DNA of 47,038 nucleotides from Acidobacteriota bacterium. Lineage in GTDB: Bacteria > Acidobacteriota > Vicinamibacteria > Vicinamibacterales > UBA2999. Location of the stretch: the NCBI GenBank assembly GCA_013140775.1, contig JABFSA010000004.1:1-47038 (forward strand). The letters run 5' to 3'. Under the pieces are notes generated by a model. It was not told the DNA's origin and did no database searches. It was given only the letters and a program-made list of their open reading frames with translations. Within the stretch, counting starts at the first letter, position 1. The number at the start of each line of letters is the position of its first letter. This document shows, piece by piece, positions 16,514-26,600 of this stretch. The position numbers and the translations under genes are program-made.

Positions 16514-19500
16514 ATGGCGCGCGTACCCACGGTGTTATGTCTACTTGCAGCGGCGATGCTGTCCATTGCCGGCGGGCCGGCATGGGCTCAGCTGAACACT
16601 GCTGAACTCAACGGTCGCGTGACCGATACGAGCGGCGCGGTGCTGCCGGGAGTTACTGTCACCGCAACGCAGACGGCCACCGGCCTCGTTCGCAGCGCCG
16701 TGACCGACGACACCGGCTCGTACCTGTTCTCGAACATGCCGACTGGTCCGTATCGCCTGGAGGTTTCGCTGCAGGGGTTCCGCAGCTATGTCCAGACGGG
16801 ACTCGTCCTGACCGTAGGCGCCACGCCCACGGTGAACGCCGTCCTGGAGCTCGGCTCCCTCGAAGAAACAATCACCGTTGACGCGGCCGCGCCGCTCGTG
16901 GACGTGCGCAGCGCCGGCATCAGCAACGTCGTCGAACAGGAGCGCATCGTCGAGCTGCCGCTGCAGGGACGGCAGGTCACCGATCTGCTGGTGCTCTCGG
17001 GCGCGGCTGTGCAGACCGGTCCTGGAACGCAACGCATCCAGCCGGGCGGTGTGAAGATCGCGGTCGCCGGCGGTCTGGAAACTGGCGTCTCGTATGTCCT
17101 TGATGGCGCGACCCACAACAATCCGCAGGAGAACGTGAATTATCCGCTGCCCTTCCCGGACGCGCTGCAGGAGTTCCGCGTCGCCACCAGCGGCCTGTCC
17201 GCACAGAACGGGTTCAAGTCGGCCGCGGCGGTGAACGCGGTGACCAAATCGGGCACGAATCGTTTCGCGGGGAATGCGTTCGAGTTCTTTCGGCATTACC
17301 GCCTGAACGCCACGAGCCCGTTCGCGGCGATTGGCGCGGACGGCAAGCGGATGGACGACGGCCTGAAGCGCCATCAATTCGGCGGTACGCTCGGTGGTCC
17401 GATCATCCACGACAGGCTGTTCTTCTTCGGCGCCTACCAGGGCACACCTGTTCGTCAGCGCCCGGCGTCCAATCTGGCCAACGTGCCGACGCCGGCGATG
17501 CTGGCCGGCGATTTCACGGCTGTCACATCGCCGCAGTGCAATGGTGGCCGGCAAATCAACCTGGGGGCGCCCTACGTCAACAATCGCATCGATCCGGCGC
17601 TCTTCAGCCCGGCGGCGATGAACCTTGCGCGGCGCCTGCCGAGCTCCACGCATCCATGCGGCGAGATCACATACGCGCTTCCCTCTGATTCAGACGAGTT
17701 TCAGACGCTCGCCCGGATCGATTTCCAGTCCGGCGCCAGGCATTCGTTCTTCGGCCGCTATCTGCTGACCCGCTTCACGCAGGAGCCGGGTTATCAGGGG
17801 GGCGACGACAACGTGCTGAAGACGTTCGCCAAGGGCTCGAACATGAATTCCCACTCGACCACGATGGGAGCGACGACGGTGTTCAGCTCCTCGGTGGTCA
17901 ACTCGCTTCGCTTCGCGGCCAACATCGGCCGGGTGGACATCTTCAACACGCCCTTCTTCGACCCGCCGACGCTCGGCATCAAGATGTACTCCTACAACCC
18001 GGGGTACATGGTTGTCTCTGTTACTCCAGGATTCGCGATCCTCGGAGCGGATCAGGGCAAGCAACTGTTCCTGAACGACACCTACCAGATCGGCGACGAC
18101 CTGACCCTGGTGCGCGGGAATCATCAGTTCGCCGTGGGCGGCAATCTGCAGTACTTCAAGGCCGACTACACGTCCACGTCGCGAACCAACGGCAACTGGA
18201 TCTTCGACGGGCGGGCCACGGGTCTCGGTCTCGCCGACCTGCTCGTCGGCCGCGTGACCAGCGTCGAGCACGGAGGCCCCAACCGCGTGCTGGTCAATAA
18301 CTGGCACCTGGGCCTGTACGCCCAGGATTCATGGCGCGCGTCGAGCCGGTTGACGCTCAACGGCGGCTTCCGCTGGGAACCGTACTTCGGTCAGAACGTC
18401 ACAAACAACGCCATCGCGATCTTCCGGATGGAAAACTTCCAGAAGGGCATCAAGAGCCAGGTGTTCCGGAAGGCGCCGGCAGGGCTGCTCTATCCCGGAG
18501 ACGAGGGTTTCCCGCCCGGTCAGACGGGGCTGGATATCCAGTGGTTCAATCTCGCGCCGCGCCTCGGCCTGGCCTGGGACGTCCACGGCGACGGCCGTCT
18601 GGCCGTCCGTTCGTCCTACGCGGTGGGGTACGACTTCATGTCGGGCGAGTACCACAACATCAATTCATCCGCACCGCCGTTCGGCAACCGCTCGACAGTG
18701 ACGGATCCCCCCGGGCTGATGGACGATCCCTATCGCGCAGTCGGCGGCGATCCGCATCCCATCATCACGAATGCCGACACCGCGTACGTGCCGTTTGGCA
18801 ATTTCGGCGTGATGGATCCGGGCATCAACTCGCCGCGCGTCCAGTCGTGGAACTTCACCGTGGAGCAGCAGCTCGGTTCACAGTGGGCCGTGAGCGCGGC
18901 CTACCTCGGCAGCCACTCAGACCGGCTGTGGGCGCCGATCGCGCAGAATCCCGGCCTCTTCATGGGTCTCGGGCCCTGCACGCTCAGGAACGGCGTCACC
19001 TATCCCGTATGTTCGACCAACGCCAACCTCAATTTCCGGCGGGCGCTCTACCAGCAGAATCCCGCCGAGGCGGCGTTCATTGGCGGGTTGGATCAACACA
19101 CTGACGTCGGCTACCAGGATTACCGTGGCCTGAAGCTGTCGGCCGTGCATCGCAGCACCACGGGAGTGAGTGTCAACGGCAGCTACACGTTGTCGCGCTG
19201 CTTCGGCACGGCACAGAACAGCCGCTTCACGCAGGCCAATGCCGGCTACGTCGATCCGTCCAACCCGGAGTATGACGCCGGGTATTGCGACCAGGATCGG
19301 AAGCACCTCACCGCACTATCCCTGGGCTACGAGACGCCCGAGCTGGACAACGCCGCGATGCGCGTCGCGCTGTCGAACTGGCGGCTGTCGGGAATTCTCA
19401 CCGCGCAGTCCGGCGCCCGTCTCAACATCCTGAGTGGCCTCGACAACGCGTTCAACGGGATTGCCAACCAGCGGCCCAACAAGGTCAACGACGACTTCTA

Positions 19501-19807
19501 CGGTGGGACGCTGACCAACTACCTGAACCGCGCCGCCTTCGCGCAGCCGGCGGCCGGCACGTTCGGCGACCTGGTGCGCAACGCGGCCATCGGACCCGAC
19601 TACTGGAACTTCAACCTGGCGGTGTCCCGGCTGATCCCGGTGTCCACGAATCGGCAAGTCGAGATGCGTTTCGAGGTGTTCAACCTGTTCAACCGGTTCA
19701 ACTGGGGCCTGCCCGTGGTGAACCTGAACTCGGGGCAGTTCGGCCGCATCACCACCCAGGCCGGCACGCCGCGAATCATGCAATTGGGAGTCAAGTTCGA
19801 TTTCTAA
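16514..19807 (+). CDS. TonB-dependent receptor with carboxypeptidase-regulatory N-terminus (Oar-like)
   Basis: 1097 residues. Signal peptide (residues 1-26, ending AWAQ), then an Ig-like carboxypeptidase-regulatory domain (about 30-110, ELNGRVTDTSGAVLPGVTVT), a plug domain (about 120-260, including YVLDGATHNNPQ) and a large beta-barrel ending in VKFDF. ATG 16514 has a very strong GGAGGAG ribosome-binding site, so the longer frame back to 16457 is rejected. These receptors in acidobacteria are thought to import oligomeric or complexed nutrients; the substrate is unknown. It resembles the truncated receptor at the left edge much more than the one at 23666. Confidence 0.95.
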   Translation: MARVPTVLCLLAAAMLSIAGGPAWAQLNTAELNGRVTDTSGAVLPGVTVTATQTATGLVRSAVTDDTGSYLFSNMPTGPYRLEVSLQGFRSYVQTGLVLTVGATPTVNAVLELGSLEETITVDAAAPLVDVRSAGISNVVEQERIVELPLQGRQVTDLLVLSGAAVQTGPGTQRIQPGGVKIAVAGGLETGVSYVLDGATHNNPQENVNYPLPFPDALQEFRVATSGLSAQNGFKSAAAVNAVTKSGTNRFAGNAFEFFRHYRLNATSPFAAIGADGKRMDDGLKRHQFGGTLGGPIIHDRLFFFGAYQGTPVRQRPASNLANVPTPAMLAGDFTAVTSPQCNGGRQINLGAPYVNNRIDPALFSPAAMNLARRLPSSTHPCGEITYALPSDSDEFQTLARIDFQSGARHSFFGRYLLTRFTQEPGYQGGDDNVLKTFAKGSNMNSHSTTMGATTVFSSSVVNSLRFAANIGRVDIFNTPFFDPPTLGIKMYSYNPGYMVVSVTPGFAILGADQGKQLFLNDTYQIGDDLTLVRGNHQFAVGGNLQYFKADYTSTSRTNGNWIFDGRATGLGLADLLVGRVTSVEHGGPNRVLVNNWHLGLYAQDSWRASSRLTLNGGFRWEPYFGQNVTNNAIAIFRMENFQKGIKSQVFRKAPAGLLYPGDEGFPPGQTGLDIQWFNLAPRLGLAWDVHGDGRLAVRSSYAVGYDFMSGEYHNINSSAPPFGNRSTVTDPPGLMDDPYRAVGGDPHPIITNADTAYVPFGNFGVMDPGINSPRVQSWNFTVEQQLGSQWAVSAAYLGSHSDRLWAPIAQNPGLFMGLGPCTLRNGVTYPVCSTNANLNFRRALYQQNPAEAAFIGGLDQHTDVGYQDYRGLKLSAVHRSTTGVSVNGSYTLSRCFGTAQNSRFTQANAGYVDPSNPEYDAGYCDQDRKHLTALSLGYETPELDNAAMRVALSNWRLSGILTAQSGARLNILSGLDNAFNGIANQRPNKVNDDFYGGTLTNYLNRAAFAQPAAGTFGDLVRNAAIGPDYWNFNLAVSRLIPVSTNRQVEMRFEVFNLFNRFNWGLPVVNLNSGQFGRITTQAGTPRIMQLGVKFDF

Positions 19808-19817
19808 AACGTGGGAG

Positions 19818-19834
19818 CTGATCTTCGCGATCAG
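19818..19834. terminator. Hairpin between convergent genes
   Basis: CTGATC and GATCAG flank the 5-base loop TTCGC between the convergent receptor and DUF5916 genes, and the hairpin includes the stop codon of the latter. It could act as a weak bidirectional terminator, but there is no T-run on either side. Confidence 0.3.
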
Positions 19835-22143
19835 TATCGGATGAGGCGGGTGAGCTTGATTGCGAACGAGCGGTTCATGAGATCCGGCACGCCTCGCGCG
19901 AGCGTGTCTCGCCCGTCGCTGTAGACGATGAACAGTTCGCTGCCGGGTCGATACTCCCACCGAAGTCGCACGCTGGAGCTGAGGGAGTGACTGGCCGCGT
20001 TGTATTGCGTCAACGCGGCCAGCATCGTCCGCGGGTTGGGAGTCACGATCGTTCGTGCACTGATCACGCGGGCCGCGAATTCACCGTAAGGAAGCTTCAC
20101 CCAGGCCAGCGACACTGACGGTTCGAACGACAGGTGCGGATTCACGCTGGCGTAGCCGCTGTAGGACGCCTCCTTCTTGGTGCCGTCGCCGTAGAACGAG
20201 CCGAACGACGCGGAGAGCCGTCCCGACACCTTGCGCTGCTGCCCGACGTTATACCCGAGCCGCGCGCTCGAATAGTCATACCCCCCCTGCGGTACGACCA
20301 CACCAGGCGCGATCGTGAAGTCGCGGGGGATGTACTCGTAATCACGCTGATAGTCGAACGCGAACGAGTCACCACTGTTGAACTCCAGGTCGAAGTTGCC
20401 GGTCGCGGTGCGGTTCTGCACGACGGTCCGGGCGTCGTCTTCGACGTAGTCCAGGCTTCCCTGGAATGACACCTTGCGCACGAGTTGGCTACGTGGCGTG
20501 CGCGGGCTGAACCGCGCATTTGCGTGAGTGCGGCGAAAGTCAGTACGCCTGGCGTATCCGACCTCCGGGTTGAAACCAGCGCCGATCGCGAGGTGCTCGA
20601 CCTCGGCGCCATAGCGGTCCCCGCCATAGTCGAACAAGGTTCGATAGCTCGAACTGGAAACGCTCCCGGTGGTCCCCGGCTTCGTCCGCGCGTAGTAGCT
20701 GGTCCAATTCAGATTGTCGAAGAAGGCGAGGCTGAGATCGACGCCACCCGCCGTGTTCGCGTCGCCCCCATCGCTGGGATCCCTTCGCGTTGCGATCAGC
20801 CCAACCGTGCTCCGGCGCAAGACATCGCGCTTCAGGCGCACGATCGAAAAATTGGTTGCTGGGGCATTGGCGGTGGGTTCCTCTGCCGTCTGAATATTGA
20901 TCGCGCCAATCGTGTACGCACCCGCACGCCCGGTGAGACGTCCACCGGCCACAACCGGTACGGTCTGTCCCTGGCTCAAGCCGATCCTCCGGCTGAAAAA
21001 CAGGATCGGAATATCCCTGTTGATCCCGCCAGTCGAAAGCAGCGGTGCGCCGCCGAACGCAAAGATGCCCTGTCCTTCCAGAAAGAACTCTCGCTTCTCC
21101 GGGAAGAAGAGACTGAACCGCGTCAGGTTCACCTGCTGCAGGTCTTCTTCCACTTGTGCGAAGTCGGTGTTGACGGTCGCGTCCACGATGAGGCTTCGCG
21201 TCAATCCGTACTTGAAGTCGAGTCCGACATCACCTGTCGGGTCATTCGAAAGGGGACTCGCCGCGGCTTTGTCCGTGATGAGCGAGCCGGTGACGTAGGG
21301 TTTGATCTCGAGATTCTTCGATTGGACGGGCGTCTCGACGCCGACGAGTGTGCCGGCGACGTTGAGACGATTGACCGCCCCGGACCCGTATGCCGCGGGA
21401 ACGCCGGTGAGGAACGAGAGCTCGTTCTTCCATTTGACGATGCGCCGCACGTTGATGCCCCACACCTGTGGGCCCGCGCTGGCGTACCGCAGCGACTTGA
21501 ACGGAATCGCCATTTCCATCGACCAGCCGGTCTCCGATCGATCCGACCTCACGTCCCAGACCGTGTTCCAGCTCTCGTTCAGCTGTCCATCGATAATCGC
21601 CTGCTCTCGAATCGTGCCGAGCGGGCCGGTCTGGAAGGTGAAACCGTTGCGGCGATCGTAGAAGGTGTCGAGGACGATGCTGATGCTCTCGTTCTGGACA
21701 AGTCCGCTGTTGTCACGGCGGAGCTCGGTTGCGACCTCCCGCTCCGGCTGACTATCGAGGCACCGCGCGACGACATACAAATTGACGTCGTCGAAGAACA
21801 CCCAGAGTTCAGTCTGCTCGGTGGCCGGCTCGCCTTCGCGCGGCACCTGCTGAATGAAACCGCTCGCGGCTGGCACGGACTGGTAGATCTCCTCGCTCAG
21901 CCGACCGTCGAGCGTCAGCGGCGACGCCAGTCGTATCGCCCGCACCGTGGCTCCGCCTCGATCGTCCCGCGCAATGGTGGCCGGGGCGAGAGGCGGCGCC
22001 GGCCCGTGGATCACCGGAAGCGAGATGGCCGTTGTATCCGAGAGTGGGAGCCCTTGCGCCAGGACGGGTGCCGGGGTGCCGACGAGAGAGAGCAAGAAGG
22101 GAAGGACCGCGGCGCCCAGCGCCGGCTTTGCCGAAGAGTACAT
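19831..22143 (-). CDS. DUF5916 domain outer-membrane protein with CBM9-like N-terminus
   Basis: 770 residues. After a signal peptide (to about residue 30) comes a carbohydrate-binding family-9-like sandwich (TVRAIRLASPLTLDGRLSEE... with the ELWVFFDDVNLYVVARCLDS core). This is followed by the DUF5916 region, predicted from its alternating strands to be an outer-membrane beta-barrel (VDATVNTDFAQVEEDLQQVN, FFPEKREFFLEGQGIF). The frame continues upstream to 22497, but ATG 22143 begins a proper signal sequence and is chosen. Members are frequent in acidobacteria and bacteroidetes; role uncertain, probably surface binding or transport of glycans or peptides. Confidence 0.88.
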   Translation of the reverse strand: MYSSAKPALGAAVLPFLLSLVGTPAPVLAQGLPLSDTTAISLPVIHGPAPPLAPATIARDDRGGATVRAIRLASPLTLDGRLSEEIYQSVPAASGFIQQVPREGEPATEQTELWVFFDDVNLYVVARCLDSQPEREVATELRRDNSGLVQNESISIVLDTFYDRRNGFTFQTGPLGTIREQAIIDGQLNESWNTVWDVRSDRSETGWSMEMAIPFKSLRYASAGPQVWGINVRRIVKWKNELSFLTGVPAAYGSGAVNRLNVAGTLVGVETPVQSKNLEIKPYVTGSLITDKAAASPLSNDPTGDVGLDFKYGLTRSLIVDATVNTDFAQVEEDLQQVNLTRFSLFFPEKREFFLEGQGIFAFGGAPLLSTGGINRDIPILFFSRRIGLSQGQTVPVVAGGRLTGRAGAYTIGAINIQTAEEPTANAPATNFSIVRLKRDVLRRSTVGLIATRRDPSDGGDANTAGGVDLSLAFFDNLNWTSYYARTKPGTTGSVSSSSYRTLFDYGGDRYGAEVEHLAIGAGFNPEVGYARRTDFRRTHANARFSPRTPRSQLVRKVSFQGSLDYVEDDARTVVQNRTATGNFDLEFNSGDSFAFDYQRDYEYIPRDFTIAPGVVVPQGGYDYSSARLGYNVGQQRKVSGRLSASFGSFYGDGTKKEASYSGYASVNPHLSFEPSVSLAWVKLPYGEFAARVISARTIVTPNPRTMLAALTQYNAASHSLSSSVRLRWEYRPGSELFIVYSDGRDTLARGVPDLMNRSFAIKLTRLIRY

Positions 22144-22241
22144 CCGTTCAAGCTTATACTGCCTTCTTTTCTGCGACGACGCTGTCGCCCCGCGAACGAC
22201 GCGCGGGATTTCTCGACTGCGCTTCAGGCGAAGGGATCGTG

Positions 22242-23543
22242 ATGCGGATACAGACGTTTCTTCTATGTGGGTCCCTGGCGTGTGCGGCGGGTTGCGGCGG
22301 CTCGACGAACACACCAACGACGAGTACCGAGCCTGCGACGCCGGCGGCGGGATTCCGCGCCGTGCAAGCGGAAGTTGGCGGGATCGACGAGACAGGTCCG
22401 TACGACGTTGTCGCCGACTGGCCGAAGCCGTTGTCGCAGCTGCCAGGCCACGAAAAATGGACGTGGGGTGCAACCGAAGCGATCTACGCCGAATCACCCA
22501 ATCGTGTGCTGGTGATCCAGCTGGGCGAGTTGCCCGCCTTGGAACGTCCGGCCACTCGTGCGCTGCCGGAGATCGGGCCGAGCCTGTCGTGGCCGCTCAA
22601 CAACATTCCGTTTCGCTATGCCTCGCAGGGTGGCTACGCCAGCCCGCCCGGCGGCGGCGGCCCGGGCCAGGATCCCGATGATCCAGCGGTGCAGTACCGC
22701 GGTCGCAACGGCATCGACTCGCGGTGGGAGCACCTTGTAGTCGCGTTCAACGCAGCTGGTGACATGGTCGAACAGTGGACGCAGTGGGACCAGATGCTGC
22801 GACGTCCGCACGGAATCGCCATCAGCCCCTGGGACGCCGAGAAGAACATCTGGATTGTGGACGACCACAACGACGTTTTGTACAAGTTCACGAATGACGG
22901 CTCGAAGCTGCTGCAGACGGTCGGAACGAAGGGCGTCAGGGGAGCTGATTCGTCGCACTTCGACCGGCCGACCTTCATGACGTTCCTGCCGGATGGATCG
23001 ATGTTCGTCGCCGACGGCTATAACGGCAATCGGGTCGTCAAGCTCGACAAGGAAGGTGCCTTCGTCAAGGCATGGGGTGAGCTGGGAGAACGCGGCGGCA
23101 AGGAGACTCGTCCGAACTATTTCAACACCGTGCACGGCATCGCCGCGGATCACGAGACCGGCGACGTGTACGTGAGCGACCGGGGCAACCGCCGGATCCA
23201 GGTGTTCGACCAGAATGGCGCCTTCCTGAGGCAGTGGCCTGTAGGGAATCTGACGAATCTCCAGTACTTGATTCTGCCGGCTGACCGGTCGGGCGTGTGG
23301 GGGCTGGCTGACCGCGCATCGAAGATCGTGAAGTGGGACCTCGAGGGTCGCCTGGTCTACTCGTGGGGTGTCCTGGGTGACACGCCCGGTGCGTTCCTCA
23401 ACCCGCATGCGGCGAGCGTGGACCAGGAGGGCAATTTTTACGTCGCGGAGGTCGGCAATGGGCGGGCACAGAAGTTCACGCCGCGACCCGGCGCCAACCC
23501 GGCCTTCCTCGTGGGGTCACCTGTGTACGCGGCCTGGAAGTAG
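22242..23543 (+). CDS. NHL-repeat (six-bladed propeller) lipoprotein
   Basis: 433 residues. The N-terminus MRIQTFLLCGSLACAAGCGG has a lipobox-like AAGC, so the mature protein is probably lipid-anchored. Repeated blades are visible, such as RPHGIAISPWDAEKNIWIVD, FMTFLPDGSMFVADGYNGNR, VHGIAADHETGDVYVSDRGN and NPHAASVDQEGNFYVAEVGN, the classic NHL pattern ending in (V/A)D..N.R. ATG 22242 follows AAGGGA at good spacing and starts a signal sequence, unlike the longer frame. NHL propellers can be binding scaffolds or peptidyl-glycine-lyase-like enzymes; which applies cannot be read here. Divergent from the DUF5916 gene with a 98-base gap. Confidence 0.87.
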   Translation: MRIQTFLLCGSLACAAGCGGSTNTPTTSTEPATPAAGFRAVQAEVGGIDETGPYDVVADWPKPLSQLPGHEKWTWGATEAIYAESPNRVLVIQLGELPALERPATRALPEIGPSLSWPLNNIPFRYASQGGYASPPGGGGPGQDPDDPAVQYRGRNGIDSRWEHLVVAFNAAGDMVEQWTQWDQMLRRPHGIAISPWDAEKNIWIVDDHNDVLYKFTNDGSKLLQTVGTKGVRGADSSHFDRPTFMTFLPDGSMFVADGYNGNRVVKLDKEGAFVKAWGELGERGGKETRPNYFNTVHGIAADHETGDVYVSDRGNRRIQVFDQNGAFLRQWPVGNLTNLQYLILPADRSGVWGLADRASKIVKWDLEGRLVYSWGVLGDTPGAFLNPHAASVDQEGNFYVAEVGNGRAQKFTPRPGANPAFLVGSPVYAAWK

Positions 23544-23588
23544 TCACTCGCGATCTGTCGGTCGTGTCCAGCCCATCCGCCAGGACAG

Positions 23589-23614
23589 TTGACATGCGCG
23601 GCGTGCTTTTGACA
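23589..23614 (+). promoter_or_regulatory. Two TTGACA boxes upstream of the third receptor
   Basis: TTGACA occurs at 23589-23594 and again at 23609-23614, exactly 20 bases apart, within 80 bases of the receptor start. Each is a perfect sigma-70 -35 hexamer, but no good -10 box lies at the right distance, so this may be a tandem promoter or chance. Confidence 0.25.
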
Positions 23615-23665
23615 AGCTCCGCGAAGTTTTCGTCCGATTCCGCGCTTTTTTTGGGGGCTTTCGTG

Positions 23666-26600
23666 ATGAACAGCCTTTCGCGTGCGCTGATCGTTCTTAT
23701 GGTTCTCCTGCTGGCCACTGCAAACGGGTGGGCCCAGGCTACCGCTCAAATCAACGGGACCGTCGCGGACTCAAGCGGCGCGGTGCTCCCGGGTGTGAAC
23801 GTCATCGCCATCCAGACGGAGACCGGCTTCCGTCGCGAAACGGTGACGGACGAAACCGGTGGGTACGCCCTGCTGAACCTGCCGACAGGTCCCTATCGCA
23901 TCGAAGCCACGCTGTCGGGGTTCCGCACCTTCTCGCAAACGGGCGTCGTCCTCCAGGTCGGGAGCAATCCGGTCATCCCCGTGAGGATGGAGCTGGGCAG
24001 TCTCGAGGAGACCGTTTCGGTCGAAGCGGCGGCGCCGCTCGTCGAGACGCGGAACCCCGCGGTTGGCGCGACCATCACCAGTGAACAGATTGACGCGCTG
24101 CCGCTTGAAGGCCGTAGCGCGGTGTCGTTGATTACGCTCACCGGCGCCTCGGCCGACGCCGGCCCCAGCAGCAGCCGCAGCATGACGTCGAGCCGTGGCA
24201 TCGCGATTTCCGGCGGCCAGGCTTTTGGCGTGGCCTATCTGCTCGACGGCGCGCTCCACAATAACGCCTACGACGGCTTCAATATGCCGTTGCCGTTTCC
24301 AGATGCACTGCAGGAATTCAAGGTAGAGACCAGCACGCAGAACGCGCAGAACGGCGTGCACGCCGGCGGCACGGTGAGCCTGGTGACCAAATCGGGCACC
24401 AACCTGCTGCATGGCGACGCGTTCGAGTTTGCGCGCCACTACCGCTTCAATGCCACGTCGCCGTTTGCCGGCACAAACCCGGCGACGGGCGAGCGCCTCG
24501 ATGACGGCCTGGTGCGCAACCAGTTCGGCGGCGTGCTGGGCGGCAAGATCATTCAGGACAAGCTGTTCTTCTTCGGTGCCTATCAGGGGTCGCGTTCGAC
24601 GCAGACGCCTGCCGACCTGGTGGCGTTCATCCCGACGGCCGCGATGATGGCCGGCGACTTTACTGCCGTCGCCGCACCGGCCTGCAACCGGGGTACGCAG
24701 GTCACGTTGCGGGCGCCCTTCGTCAACAACCGTCTCGCGGCAGCGGACATCAGTCCAGCGGCGCTGGCGGTGAGCAAGCGCTTGCCAGTGACCACGGACC
24801 CCTGCGGCCGCATTACCTATTCGAGTCCGACCAAGCCGGTGGAGACGCAGACGATCGGCAAGATCGACTGGCAGATCAATCAGAACCACTCATTGTTCGG
24901 CCGTTACATGCTGACGACGACGTTCTGGGAGCCGCCGTTCGCCAACGACGGCAACCTGCTCTCGACGTCGCTCGGCGGCCGAGACAGCGACGCGCGATCG
25001 CTGGCGATTGGCGACACCATGGTGCTGAGCAACACAATGGTGAACAACGTGCGCTTCACGTATCACTACACCAACGTGCACCGCACCCACGAACCCTTCT
25101 TCGGCCCGGAGGATGTCGGGATCAAGAGCTACAGCTACGTGGATGACATCACGTTGATCGCTGTGAGCAACGCCTTCAATCTTGGCCTCGGCACCGAGCT
25201 CGACTCGTATTACCGACCGACCACCTACGCATACTCGGACGACCTGACGTGGATCCGTGGCAGCCACCAGTTTGGATTTGGCGGCTCGCTCGCCCTGAGC
25301 GACTGGCACACTCGTACCAATTCGCGCTCGGGTGGCAGCTTTACCATGAACGGCGGCGCGACGGGATTGCCGCTCGCGGACTTCATGGCCGGCCGCGTCT
25401 TTGAGTTCCGGCAGGCGAATCCATTCACGAACAACGCCACCCAGAAGGCTTTCGGGGTCTACGCCCAGGACACCTGGCGCGTTTCCAACCAGATCACGAT
25501 GAACTACGGGATGCGGTACGAACCCTGGTTCCCGCAGCAGCATACGAACGCGACGGTCTACAACTTCTCACCCTCGGCGTTCGTTGCCAACACCCGCAGC
25601 AAGGTGTACCCCGATGCGCTACCAGGGTTTACCTACCCTGGCGACGCGGGCTTTCCGAGCAAGGCGGGACTGAAACCAAACTGGATGAACTTCCAGCCGC
25701 GTGTGGGCGTGTCCTGGGATCCCAACGGCGACGGCAAGACATCAATACGCGCGGGCTATGGCCTGACCGGCGACTTCGTCGCAGGCCAATTCCTGACCGA
25801 TGCCATGCAGGCCTGGCCTTTCGGGTATGAGGAACGGCTGACCGGCACTGCGGTCGGTTCGCTCGACGATCCGTTCGGCGGCGTCGGCCGCGTGAGCCCA
25901 TTCCCGGTCAAGCTCGGTGCTGGTCTGCAGAAGGCGCCGGGCACCCCCTTCATCATGGTGCCGCAGGATCTCGACGGCACGCGCGTCCACACCTGGAACG
26001 TCGCCATCCAGCGCCAGCTGAGCGACACGATAGCGGTGTCAGCGACGTATCTCGGCAACCGCATGGTCAACATCTGGGGCGACGTCAACGGAAACCCCGC
26101 AGTGCTGCCGTCGAATCCAACTGGTCCGTGCACCTTGCGCACAACGACGGGGACGCAGACCTTCCCGAACTGCTCCACCGCGCCCATCAACCTTCGCCGG
26201 GAGATCGCACAGGCGAATCCCGGTGACGGTCAGTACATCGGCTATCTCGACTGGGTCGGCGACCAGGGATGGCAGCGCTATCACGGCGTGCTGCTCTCGG
26301 GCCAGAAGCGCGCAGCCAACGGCGTGAGTGCCAACGCCAACTACACGTGGTCAACCTGCGAGGGCACGGCGCAGAGCAACACCGGTGGCAACCCGCTCAA
26401 CGTCGGCACCGGCTACAGCCGGCCGCAGTCGCTGCTCAATCCGCCAGCCAACTCGAAGGAGTTGTTCGACCTCGACAAGGGGCCGTGCAGCTTGTCGCCG
26501 ACCCACATCTTCAATCTGATTGCGAGCGCGGAAACGCCGCAATTCAGCAGCACGGCGGTGCGGATGCTGGCATCGGGATGGCGCTTGTCGGGGATCTTCC

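Noticed and set aside
20485..22242. A 585-residue open frame on the plus strand opposite the DUF5916 gene.
   Set aside because: Antisense shadow of a real gene; charged low-information sequence without motifs.
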